Source of the DNA: Garcia nutans | Taxonomy: Eukaryota; Streptophyta; Magnoliopsida; Malpighiales; Euphorbiaceae | Direction: 5' to 3' | Assembly (NCBI GenBank): GCA_947685225.1 | Contig: CANTUV010000011.1 | Coordinates: 64,964,501-65,028,500 of the forward strand | DNA length: 64,000 nucleotides | Part shown: positions 50,296-61,441 of the stretch, in pieces | Position numbering within the stretch: position 1 is the stretch's first letter | How the letters are laid out: every line of letters starts with the position of its first letter | Notes under the pieces: generated by a model | What the model saw: only the letters and a program-made list of their open reading frames with translations | Database searches by the model: none | Told to the model about the DNA's origin: nothing | Position numbers and translations under genes: made by a program

Positions 50296-51095
50296 CTAGT
50301 TGTGTGAAGGAGGGTGTGTCTTTGGTGGTGAGTAATCCAGGTTAAAACCAGGATGCTTCTCTCCATGTTTATCATGAGGCACCCGCCATGGAACTGAAAC
50401 AAAAGCTTCTTTATTTCCAATTATAGCACCTGATGATTTTCTTGAAATATTCTTATTCTGGTCTTCTGCTTTTATTATTAGCTTCTGCTCTTTAGCCTTT
50501 TTGCAGGAAGACTCCTTCGATTTATGATGCTCACTATTATCATCCAGTTGATGAATCTTTGTGATGCTTTGTTCAGCTTTATTTATTGATGGTGCAACTG
50601 ACATCTTCTTCTCATCATTAATCTGCATAATTTATCCATAACAAAAGATAATTAAAAGACTCTAGTTGCACTAACTATAACAAGTTGAATTTTTAACTCA
50701 ACTCAACTAAACCTTAATACCAAGTTAATTGGGTTAACCTATACAGATTCTCCTTTTCCATTCTAAGTGATTATTGGTTACATCTTCGAAAAGATATATG
50801 TATTAAGCCATAAAACCATTTTGAACTATTTTTTTTCCCATATTATTTTAGCTCTAGCCTTACCACTCCTAGCTATCTACAAGAAGATTACATACTTGCA
50901 CTAACATGCCAAGAAGATTAAATAAGATAAGAAGATTTAGGTCATAAATAAGATAAGAATATAGTAATATATACTTGCACTAACCTTATTGGAAATGTGA
51001 AATTTCTTATCAGCAGCAGCAAGTCGTCTTGCATAACATGCATGGAGAGAAAGGCATAAAAGTAAAACAAGAAGAAAAGATGATGAGATTGACAT
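50296..51095 (-). CDS. RGF/GOLVEN/CLEL-type peptide hormone precursor
   Basis: Two exons, 50985-51095 and 50296-50622, encode 145 residues. Exon 1 gives a clear signal peptide (MSISSSFLLVLLLCLSLHAC, then YARR). Exon 2 gives a long lysine- and serine-rich variable region and ends exactly in DYSPPKTHPPSHN followed by the stop. This 13-residue end fits the RGF/GLV consensus: Asp-Tyr for tyrosine sulfation, proline-rich core, terminal His-Asn. Such peptides are secreted, sulfated, proline-hydroxylated and sensed by RGI/RGFR receptor kinases to control root meristem size and gravitropic or lateral-root responses. The splice junction (AATAAG before the donor, GCAG before ATTAAT) keeps frame. No lesion is seen. 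Which paralogue it is cannot be told from sequence alone. Confidence 0.9.
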
Positions 51096-54000
51096 ATTAG
51101 GAAAGAAAGAAAGATTAAATAATGAAACAAATAATTCACTGAGAGTTTCAATATAGCAACTAAAACTTTTATAGCTTGATGAGGATATAGTATAGCAGTT
51201 ACAGTGGGTAGCCAATTAAGCTAGTGGTATTTGTAGCTAGTAGTAAGAGCATTAAATGAAAGTACTCAGGAGGTTAAAGACTCTCTCTTTGTAGAACATG
51301 CAAATGTATGGGTGAGGAGAAGTTATGAAAGTTATGGATAACTTCTTTTGTCCCCTTTTTTTCTTTCAAATTTCAATCAATTGGGTCCCAAATAAACATA
51401 ACACTCCACCACCAAGGAAAAAGAGTGAACCCACAGGTAGATATATGGCGACAGAGAGAGAAGAGTAGAAAGTCCAAAAAAGAGATTTTCCCTGTGAAAT
51501 GTTAATACATTTATACAATAATAATGATAATAATTAGTTATAAGTAGCGCACGCTATGACATAGTCTAGCAGTTAAATCTGGCTATGAATCAAACTTAGA
51601 CTTAGAAATGTTAAATTTTTCAAAGATCTAACCCGCTCATTCATAATTTTCTTCACTGAGTAAGATTTAAAGTCCAGTCTATGACCAAATTAATGTAGTG
51701 TGTATATATTTTTCTAAATAATATAATCAAAATTAGTTTTTCCTCTCAAAACATATAATTAGAATTCAATAAAAGTTTATTATTGAAGGATTATGATAAA
51801 TTAATTCATATATATGCAATATAAAAATAATATAGACGCATGTTCCAATTCCTTTATATTAAAAAAATAATAAAAAAATTACGAAAGAATATGAAAAAGT
51901 AAAACAAGTTAAAGAAAAGCTTATTCATATTCATTGTTTAAACCAAGGAACATAACTTCATTCCATGCCTTGGTACTAAACTTTCACCGCACTTGCATAG
52001 TTTATGCTTCCTTGTTTCTTGCTTTTTACCTTGAAAACCTTAATTAACTTTTTTTTTTTATCATAATATATTATATTATTGTCCCTACTAATAAAATTAA
52101 AAAGTAGCAAGCCTTTTTGAGACATTTGTATATATTATTATTTTATCTAAAATTTTTTAAAAAAATGATGATAATAATAATAATCAAACGGATAAGTGGA
52201 TGCCAAACAGACATCCACAGAAATATTAGAGGTATTATCATATAATAAATTAAGTTTTTGTGATTTCTTATTATTAAGTTTAGAGAGAAAAAAAAGGTGG
52301 CTGTTATGTTCGAATCTTACGAATACTAGCAAGAATGATAATTGTCAACTAATGCATTTGCATATAAGTTCTGTTTATTGAGAGAATGGGAACTTCTCCT
52401 TGAAATTTGGTAATAATTCAATGTGACTTTGCATCCATCTTGTTCGAAATCTCTGGTAAATAGTTAGTTCCCTCAAACTTTTCAATTTATAAATAGTTGT
52501 ATTCATCACATTAATCTATTTAAATTGATTAGTCTTTGAAAATAAATAAATAAATTTATATTTATATATACTTAATTATTTTTTAAAAAAAATTAATATT
52601 ATTATAAATCAAACCTCAAAAAATTAATAAAAAACAGGTAAACTCAAACACTTCAAACTATTAAATTTAACAAAAAAAATATAAAGAATGAGCTAGTAAA
52701 TGAGTTATGTAGTTATTATCACAAGTAGAAGGATTGATAAAGCATAGTTGAGTATGCTAATGAAATCGCAAGTTTGAATCAAAATTTATAGCAACATCTC
52801 TAATGCTAAGGTACTAGATGTACCATGTGTGATGTGTGGAGCTTTTTTATAGGTCTGAAATAAAATAGAAGACCCTGACTGATGAACTGCTGGACTAATC
52901 TTTTTTAAATTTAGGCTACTTGATGTATCGAGCTGATCCGAAGTAATGATGATCCTATTGAATAAGTATTTCCTGTTATAAAAAAAATGAGTTACTCAAT
53001 TAATAGATCTTTTAATAAAGCTAATTTTAATGTTATATATTAACTGTAAAAAATTCTTAATAATAGAATCAAAATCCCATAATTAATAAGAATTTTAAAT
53101 AAATAAATATTCAAATAAAAACCCTAATATGAATTTTAATTTTCTTAAATCATCTTCAAGTATAATCAAAATTTTAATTAAAAATGACCAATATGATTAA
53201 ATTGTTTAAGAAAATGGTGTTCAAGTTTTTTTATTGGTGTTAATGAGAGACATAAAACAGGCAAAAATGGAGGAGAGATGATTATTGCGTGACACCCACA
53301 TGAAGAGGGAAGAAGAACCATAGACAGATGCAAATGGACCCTACAAGTGGTGTAGAGGTAGAAGAAGAAGGCGACAATGCATCATGGGATCGCCCCATGT
53401 ATGTTTCTTTAGCATGGGACACCTAAGAGTGTCCTAACCGTCAATACCGGCCACAAGTTACAAGTGGCAACACCCATGTGATTCATTTCAATTGCCACGT
53501 CCGCAAGAAAGCTATGGTCATCGTTGGTCCTATAATAGTGCTCCCAACGAAAAGATCATTCATGGCCCCATCATAAACATATGTTATTTTAAATCTGAAT
53601 TTATTATTGAAAATTTGTAATATAATCTCTGAACATAAATAAATCTTTTAATTTTTACTATAATAAATTTAATTTTTATTATAATTATTTTTTTCATCCA
53701 ACTAAAATTATTATTTTCAATTTATATATATCTATTAAAAAATTATTAAAATTTTTAAATATTATATAAAATTATTTTAAATTAATTAAAATATTTTTAT
53801 TAATTCATTAATACTAAAATTATTATATTTTTACTTTAATAATTAACTTATTAATAATAAAAATATAGTTTAAAAAATTAATTAATTTTTTTACTATATA
53901 AAATGATAATTTTAGTAGAATATATATATATATTTTAAATTATCAATTTCACTATAATAAAAAAGTAACTTTTAAGTAATCAATAAGAAAACTATATCAT

Positions 54001-55150
54001 AAAGTAATTTTGATAAAATTCAATAAAAATATATTTAATAAAAATTAAAATATTTATTATTATTTAGCATGCCTTATCAGCATACATGCTAGAAAAATCC
54101 ATTATTATTTAATTAAAAAAAAAAGGGGACAATGAGCATTGAAGAGCCTAACTCTCCTGGTTTGTTTTGTTTGTTTCCTTGCATGTTGGATTGGTATTTA
54201 CTGAATTATATTTCCAAATAGGAGGAAGTGAGTACTTGTTTTTTGAAACTGTCAGATGGCTTCATGTGGTTAGGATCGACGGCGCGACAGATCACTGGGG
54301 ATTCGTAACAGCGCGTTGACAATCATCCCAATTCGATGTTTGTATTGTAAAAGTCGAACAATCTCGGTAATCGATCGTCCCTTTGTCCCTAAGCCATTGC
54401 TTGCAGCTCAATCTGCGCATCTTCGAAGAGAAAGTCCTCTGTTTCAGGTTGTACACATTACTTGGTAAAACGACCTGTCGTGTCTATCCTTGCATTATTA
54501 GATTATATTTATGCTGAAATTCTGAAAGACATATATATTTTCTTTGTATAATTGTCCATCAATACGGTTATAAGCACAATGATCACGGAGTTGAGAATTC
54601 TATAAAAAACAGAACACACATTGAAGAAGAAAATCAGGGTGTCTGCTCTGCAATCTTACTCCATAATTTTTGTCATTAGATTAGCTAACAGAAAAAATTA
54701 TGATATAACATGATTTCAACTAGAAATTCTAATTGAAATAATACATCAATTAAATTATGATGCGTGATATGATTCAAGTAATTTATTATTCTAATTAGAA
54801 CTCTTAACTGAAATCACGATAATAATGAAGACAACACCACCCATTCATTTTGCAGTCTATATGCAAAATCTAGATCATCACGTAAACCACAGCTGACAGC
54901 ATAGATGATTCAACGAACACGCATTTTTCTTCAAGTTATAGAAGAGAATTTACTTCTTGACTTCATTTACTTTATAGAAGAGAATTTATACATAGAATAA
55001 CTGTGGAAGACAGGCTAGGTCATAAAAATGAAGCAATAGGTATAACACCATAGCTGTTCCAAGTCATTATAAAGATGAAAGAACTATATAATGATAAGAA
55101 AACTATGTGGACAGCTTCACAAAGAATAGAACCCATGGAAAGAACTTGAG
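51096..55150. other. Intergenic region with two GC-richer patches
   Basis: The first 250 bases include the RGF promoter. Most of the rest is AT-rich, with a dispersed repeat at about 53600-54100. Two stretches, 53260-53570 and 54240-54480, are less AT-rich than their surroundings and resemble transcribed sequence in composition, but have no long ORF or recognisable domain. The last few hundred bases probably include the 3' untranslated region of the ATG8-like gene. Confidence 0.6.
51166..51173 (-). promoter_or_regulatory. TATA box of the RGF-like gene
   Basis: On the minus strand, TATAAAAG lies about 71 bp upstream of the ATG. Confidence 0.7.
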
Positions 55151-57196
55151 CTACTGCGACATTTGTAACCCAAATGTGTTTTCTCCGCTGTATGTGACAT
55201 ACAGAAATCCATCTTCATCCTTTTCCTCGTAGATTGTTGACATCACTGACCCTGCAATACATCAGATTAAATAATTACTTTATCAACGTAATTACTTTAT
55301 GCATGTATGAATGTATGTATTTGTACATGCACACATATAAAAGATTGTTGAAGAATGTAACAGAAGAGATGGGGAAGAAATAAAAAGAAAAAAGTTTTAT
55401 TTTTTACACATAAATTGATTTGAAAAATAAAATAATGGGTTTGTTTTATAGCACCCATTAGATTAACTGTGCCTCATATTAACATCAGATGCATTATGAA
55501 TTCACAAACTCAGGCAAAGAATTGAGATTAAAAATGTCACATTACTGAACCACACGCTATACAGACTAGAGAGACTGCTACCTGTTGGTGGGAGGACATT
55601 GTCCACAAATATGAAAATAGCCTTTTCTGCACTAAGTTTAATTCTCTTCCGGATTACATACACAAACTGACCGACTGTCAGGTCAGCTGGGACTTAGTAT
55701 CTGTAAAATTTCAACCAAAGTCAAATTTAAGACATCACATCAAGCATCCCTCAGTTGCAATGATTACTCTGCAATGATATCATCCAACATAAACAGATGA
55801 GAATAGGCTAAGACAAGCAACCATGGAAAAGAATTACTCTATGTTGGGTCCACAGCCCACGCTCCATAAAAGTAATGCAGAAAGCAGGCTGTGAGGTCAA
55901 CTGGGCCATTATACAAGTAATGGGAAAGAACAGAAGTATTTTACTATCCAGAATAAGAATATCGAATCAATTCTGTCCAATTTCCAAAAGCATGCATCAA
56001 TCACATATGTAAGATAGAGAAAGAGATCAATATTCGAATTATAATTGTGATTGAGGTGACAATTATCAAACTGAAAGATACAATCAACAATACCATGGTG
56101 ACATGCAGGGGACTGGTAGAGAAAAAAAAAACTACAGCATGAGATAGATTCTTACTTTTTCTTGTCAATGTTAGGAACATCACTTCTCTCAGCCTTCTCC
56201 GCAATTACCTAGACAGTGAAAGAGTCAAACGAAAAAATCAAATTAAGTTAGAAATGATGTAAAATGATGCTGCCAGTACGGGTTAATCCATTGTATAATG
56301 TCGCGATGAACTATATACTGCTTGATAACACATAATTATCCATAAGAAAACAATTTAAGCAAAATTTTAGCAGTCTTCTATGTCAGTAATCAAACATTAA
56401 ATGGATAAAGAATAGCGCTTTGCTACAACATGAACTACTATCAATGGTCATCTTCCCTCCAGAGAGTTAATTTTTTCCTTTCTTCATCCTTTTCCCCTTC
56501 CTAAACAAACTCTGCCATGAATTAAGCCCAACAAATAATGAAGCTAGTGCAACCCCAAAAATACAAGAACCCAGGGTGAATCTTATCAGTCAAAAAGGCT
56601 TTTCTAAACTGACTAGTTACAGCAAGAAATGCCATGCTATCAACAGAAGATGAGAATAAAACATTCCGTTAAAGCCCCACGGAGCATTTGTCAAACGTGA
56701 TTTCCAAAATCTACTAAATATTTCCATCCATGGCAATCCAAAATCCAAGTTACAGCATTTAGGCAGTTTCTCCTTATACAAGAAAAACTTGAACTAGCAC
56801 GCATTGCATATCTATAAATTACAGTATGATTTTAGATATTCAAGCCATCATCACTGCAAACGATCATAACTAGCACCAAATTACTTGAATTGATGTCCAA
56901 CACAAACATTAACCTAATAAACCTCGAACCCAATTATAGTCAACAATAATCATTCAACATTATTAATCTCACCGGAATTCTATCTGGGTACTTCTCCCTA
57001 ATTCTTGCAGCTTCAGCGCGCCTTTTCTCTGCAGACACAAAATAATTTACGAACACAAATTAAAATTTAAAAAAAAAACAAAAACTAGGGTTACTTCATA
57101 AAATTTTAATTCTACAAATTACCCAATAAAAGCTAAGATATAATAATCGAAAATCATACCATAATCATGCTCTAGCTTGAAGCTGCTCTTACTCAT
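55151..57196 (-). pseudogene. ATG8: ATG8f-like autophagy protein gene with an in-frame stop
   Basis: ATG8 is the ubiquitin-fold protein conjugated to phosphatidylethanolamine on autophagosomes after ATG4 cleaves behind a C-terminal glycine. The five exons, with good splice borders, are 57160-57196, 56973-57028, 56156-56208, 55582-55700 and 55151-55251. The encoded segments are closest to ATG8f: MSKSSFKLEHDY, KRRAEAARIREKYPDRIP, VIAEKAERSDVPNIDKKK, VPADLTVGQFVYVIRKRIKL, YSGENTFG. The tail LQMSQ follows the ATG4 site glycine. Two oddities are seen. Codon TAA (55694-55696) sits in exon 4 right after KKKY, where the family has Leu. Exon 5 reads EEKDEDG, one residue shorter than the usual EEKKDEDG. 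The stop removes the second half, including the glycine, so no lipidated protein can be made unless the stop is a sequencing error or is bypassed. Confidence 0.85.
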
Positions 57197-59541
57197 TTTC
57201 GTTCAAAATCCTCACCTATATAGCGATTCTGAATCAATTTGAGGAATAAAAAAGAGAATTAAATTAAAGATTGAATCAAAACATATGAATGAATGAAAAT
57301 TAAATAGATACAAAAAAAGAACAACAAATAATGAATGATTAAACATACAACTAATTACAATAAGAGAAATTGAAAGCACTGAAACAGATGAATTTGAAGT
57401 ATATTTGGTATTATAAGTTTTTTAGAATCCGTGAGATGAACTGATGAACTGTGAGTATTTAATATACGGTGGAAACTACCAATCAAATCCTGCCACGTCA
57501 ATTTAAAAAATTGGGCTAGCATTTTGTAACACGTTAATGGATTTTCTTTCCTAAATTGAAATGAGTAGCTTTATATATGAAAATATTTTCAAAAATATTA
57601 TTTAATTTTTTAATTTTAAATTTATAATTTTAAGAATGATTTATAAGTGTTGATGCATCAAATCATATATCCAATATACAATATAATATAAAATATAAAT
57701 TTTATTTTTAATTAAATTTAAGAAATAAATGTTTTCATAATTCTTTTAAAACATAAAATATCTTTTAAAAAATTAAAAGGAAATAACATAAAATTTTATT
57801 TTATTCAAATTTTTTTATTGTGCTTTTACAAAAATATTTTTTTCACACTTTTACAATATACATCAAAAATATATTATAATTATTTACAAAAACTATTCAT
57901 AAATTTTTATTTATACACTATATTCATAATTTTTTCCTTGTAAAATTATTTTTACAAAATTTCCAAAAATAAAATCACATAATTTTCTCACAAAGTGAAA
58001 GTTCTATTTAATTATAATTTGGGCTGAAAAAAGGATTTCCGGCTTATCGCAGGATGGGCTCGACATGGGCCAATTATACCTTTTTTTTATATAAAATAAA
58101 ACAAAAAAAAATCCTCTTTAATTTAATTGTTATTTTGCTTAATAATGCATATAATGAATTAAAACGAGATTTGACTTTCAGCACCCACATGGGATGAAGC
58201 CAAATATTTAATTTATTCATGATTAGTGTTTTTTTTTATTTTCATGAGTGCCTGAAATTGTTTAAATTTAAAATTATTGGGCTTTATTTATTTAATATAA
58301 TTTTAATCCATTAAACCTTCTTTGCTGTTTACTTATTTATTTATGATAATATTAATTACGGTGCAGCCGTATACCTCCATTATTTTTTGATGCATTTGAA
58401 TATAAAATATGCAATTCCTTGGGACCCTTTGATATACATTTTTATAATATGTACTAATTAACATAAGACTTTAGCATAAACATAGAAATAATAAGACTTG
58501 AATTTGCGTCTTTCATTGATGAAATTTTTTTTATATGGTAAGTAATAGTTTTGATTGATAGTTGTTTAATAATTATTTTTTAGGCAGTTCATATTATTCA
58601 TATATAATATTTTGATCTAAAATTTATTTTTTTTATATTCCAGCAGTAATATATTATTTCACTTCGATAAAAGATAAAAGTGAATTATATTATGAAACTG
58701 TGTGCAATGCACAAACAATCCGTGTATGTTTTTTTTTTTTTAAATATGCATTAGTGATATAAAATTGCAGTGCTTAATTCTGAAAAATTCTTATGAATTT
58801 TCTTATGAGAATGATGGACCCTACTAGTTTAGAATTTAAATATTTTCAATACTAAGAATTGACTAAATTAGCTAAAAATTACTTGTTTATTATTTTATTA
58901 ATCGGGATTTATTTTTTTAATATTTTAAAAAATAATTTGTAAATAAGATTATACAATTTAATGTTTTACTATGAAGATCTAATATTTATAAACGTGTAAC
59001 TAAAATAATTTTCACAGTTTAAATTAGGTGGTGTTTGGCACAGTTTTTGACAGGTGAAAATTTGTTTTTTTTAATGAAAAGCCAGTTTTATAGTGTTTGG
59101 TAATGTTTAACTTAAAAAAAAAGGTTATTATTTTTATAGCTAAAATCAAGCTAGAAGTTGGAAAATGATGTTTTTCAACAAAATTATTTTTTAGATTATT
59201 CGGATAGCAGTTTTTAAAAATAATTTGGATAAAAATACCCCTAATTTTTATTAAAAATAACTGATTTACTTATTATAAATAGAACAATACACTTACTTTC
59301 TTTCTTATTCTCTTTCTAATTTTAAATGTGTCCTTATTTATTATTTTATTTTAATAAATTATTTTTAAATATAATTTTACCAAACACAAATAAGCTGTTT
59401 ATGAGTTCAAAAATTATTTTTATATTATATTTACCAAATATTTAACTAATTTTAAAAGTAATAATTTTTAAAATAGAACTTTTACAATTATAAAAAGTTA
59501 TTTTAATAAGATGTGTAAAAGTGGCCCTTAAAATATATATA

Positions 59542-59572
<31 letters not shown>

Positions 59573-60858
59573 AGATATATATATATATCATAAATAAATA
59601 TTTCATTGTCAACATCAATGATTGAGTATTGAATAATTCTTATGCTTTTAAAAAAAATACATGAAGAGTTTCTTACTATATATAGGTATTGACAAAATTG
59701 TTTGATGTTAAATTGCTAGTTTTTTTAGTTGGTAGGTAGTCAATAGTTGTTGTGTACAAAAAAATTCTTTTTTTTTTAAATAGTTGTTATTTATTAAAAT
59801 AAAAAGACTAAATTATTTTATTAAAAACATGTATATATTATTAATAGATTAAATATATTAAATAATAATATTTTTATTATATGCTAAATAATAATTAAAA
59901 AAACCACCTTTCACCTATCTGCTATAACTATTACAAAAATTAATCCAAATCGATTATATTTTCGTTTAAAAATTCTACAATCATATCTTTAATTATTGAA
60001 ACAAAAACAAGATGATGTAGTTCTTATTAATATTTTTTTTAAAGGTTGGATTAGAAATGCTTTTATCTTTGGTGTGGTTGGGCTAGGGTATTAGATAGAT
60101 ATTTTAATATTGTGTTAATTTGTGTTGCTTGAGGCATAGGGTGTCTTGAGAAGAGAGAAAAGAACTTATCAAGACCATCCCTTTTTTAACCAACAAAGAA
60201 ACAAAAATGGTGGATAGAAAAATAAAATAAAGAGGGATATTAAAAAAAATTAAAATTTTGAATAGAAAACTCAAAGAAAAGGGAAGAAGGCAAAAACAAA
60301 GCAAAGTGACTTTGAGTTGGGTCATCACTTTACACTTCATATGATAGAGAAGAGGGAAACAGTTGTTTTTGTTTGGCTTTCACATGGGTTTTAAAAAGGA
60401 TAAACTAAACCTTATTTATTTTCTTGACATGTCCAAATTATAATTTTCCCTAAACAGTTCATTACAAACCTAAGCTTGTCCCCTTCCTTCCCCGTAGTTT
60501 CCACCATATACTTACCCAATATTTCAATCTTGTCTCCACAATTAAACTAATCAATTTCTCCTATCACCCATCTAGCCCTTCCCTTGATTTTTAAAAGAAA
60601 AATTATATTATATGTCATTTTTTTAAAAAAAATTAAATGTATTGTTATTTTAGTATATTTTTTAATATATTAGACATGTACTAAATGTATACTTTTAACA
60701 TATTAGATATACACTAAATATATATCTATATTGTCCTTCTTCCATTTTTCAAAGAAAATTATACTATATGTTACTTTTTAATTTTTTTTAAATATCACAT
60801 TATTTCAACATATTTTTAATAAATATCAGACGTATACTAAATGTAAACTTTTAGTATA
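57197..60858. other. AT-rich intergenic region
   Basis: No gene is recognised. A TA microsatellite with GATATA units lies at 59533-59588. Near 59026-59520 the left side carries GGTGGTGTTTGGCAC and the interior has poly-A/T arms, as in worn hAT or Harbinger MITEs, but a matching right end is not clear. A two-unit AT-rich tandem repeat begins at about 60597 and runs to the hAT-like insertion. Confidence 0.6.
59533..59588. repeat. (TA)n with (GATATA)n microsatellite
   Basis: TA units, then four AGATAT-type units, then TA units again. Confidence 0.9.
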
Positions 60859-60866
60859 CTAGATAT

Positions 60867-61441
60867 CTGTGACGGAATCAGATGAGATCATGTAGAGGTT
60901 GACGATTTCCTCACCAGTAGCTAAAGGCACTGATATAGGGGAGGAGATTTTTTTTTAGTGGTCACCGGTAATTTTTGCAGACAGAGGGGGGGAGACTCGG
61001 GCTTGTGCGTGTGAGGGGTTGGAGAACATTTAAAATTTTGTTCTTGGTTTATTTTTTTTAATGTCTTAATGCTAAAACGGCGTTGTTTCTCTCAAAACGA
61101 CATCGTTTCAGTGTTAAGACTGAAAAAAAAAATAAAAGGCATAATGATCAAACCATTCACACGAGAAAGAAATAAAAGAAAAAATAGCTAAGAGAGAGAT
61201 AAACGCCCATACTACCACGGGCGACATCGAGCATCGACTACCCATTTATTGTCTACCGTTCCCAGGTTTTTATACCAATTTTTTTATTTTATTTATTTGT
61301 TTATTATTTTATTGTGATATTTAGATTTTAGTTTAAAAATTGATTTTTTTTAAATATAGAATATCTAATTATAATTCTATCTGCAATTTTTTTCCTGCTG
61401 AAATTTTGCCCTCCTTTGATCACCACCTGATTCCGCCATTG
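60867..61441. mobile_element. hAT-like non-autonomous DNA transposon
   Basis: A 575-bp element bounded by an exact 8-bp duplication CTAGATAT (60859-60866 and 61442-61449). The imperfect terminal inverted repeats are CTGTGACGGAATCAG at the left and, reverse-complemented, CAATGGCGGAATCAG at the right, 12 of 15 alike. Both fit the common plant hAT end CAGTGGCGGA. The interior has G-rich and C-rich parts (AAAACGACATCGTTT near 61095-61109) and no transposase, so it depends on an enzyme from elsewhere. Confidence 0.85.

Noticed and set aside
51580..51660. tRNA-like look of a segment with short T/C-rich arms
   Set aside because: No consistent cloverleaf, no conserved GGTTCRANNCC box and no anticodon arm could be drawn. 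No tRNA is called in the window.
55691..55700. Alternative splice acceptor to bypass the ATG8 stop (AG at ACTAAG)
   Set aside because: Using that AG puts the following VPADL segment out of frame, so it does not rescue the protein.
59026..59520. Possible hAT or Harbinger MITE starting GGTGGTGTTTGGCAC
   Set aside because: The matching right terminal repeat and target duplication could not be identified, so it is only mentioned in the intergenic note.
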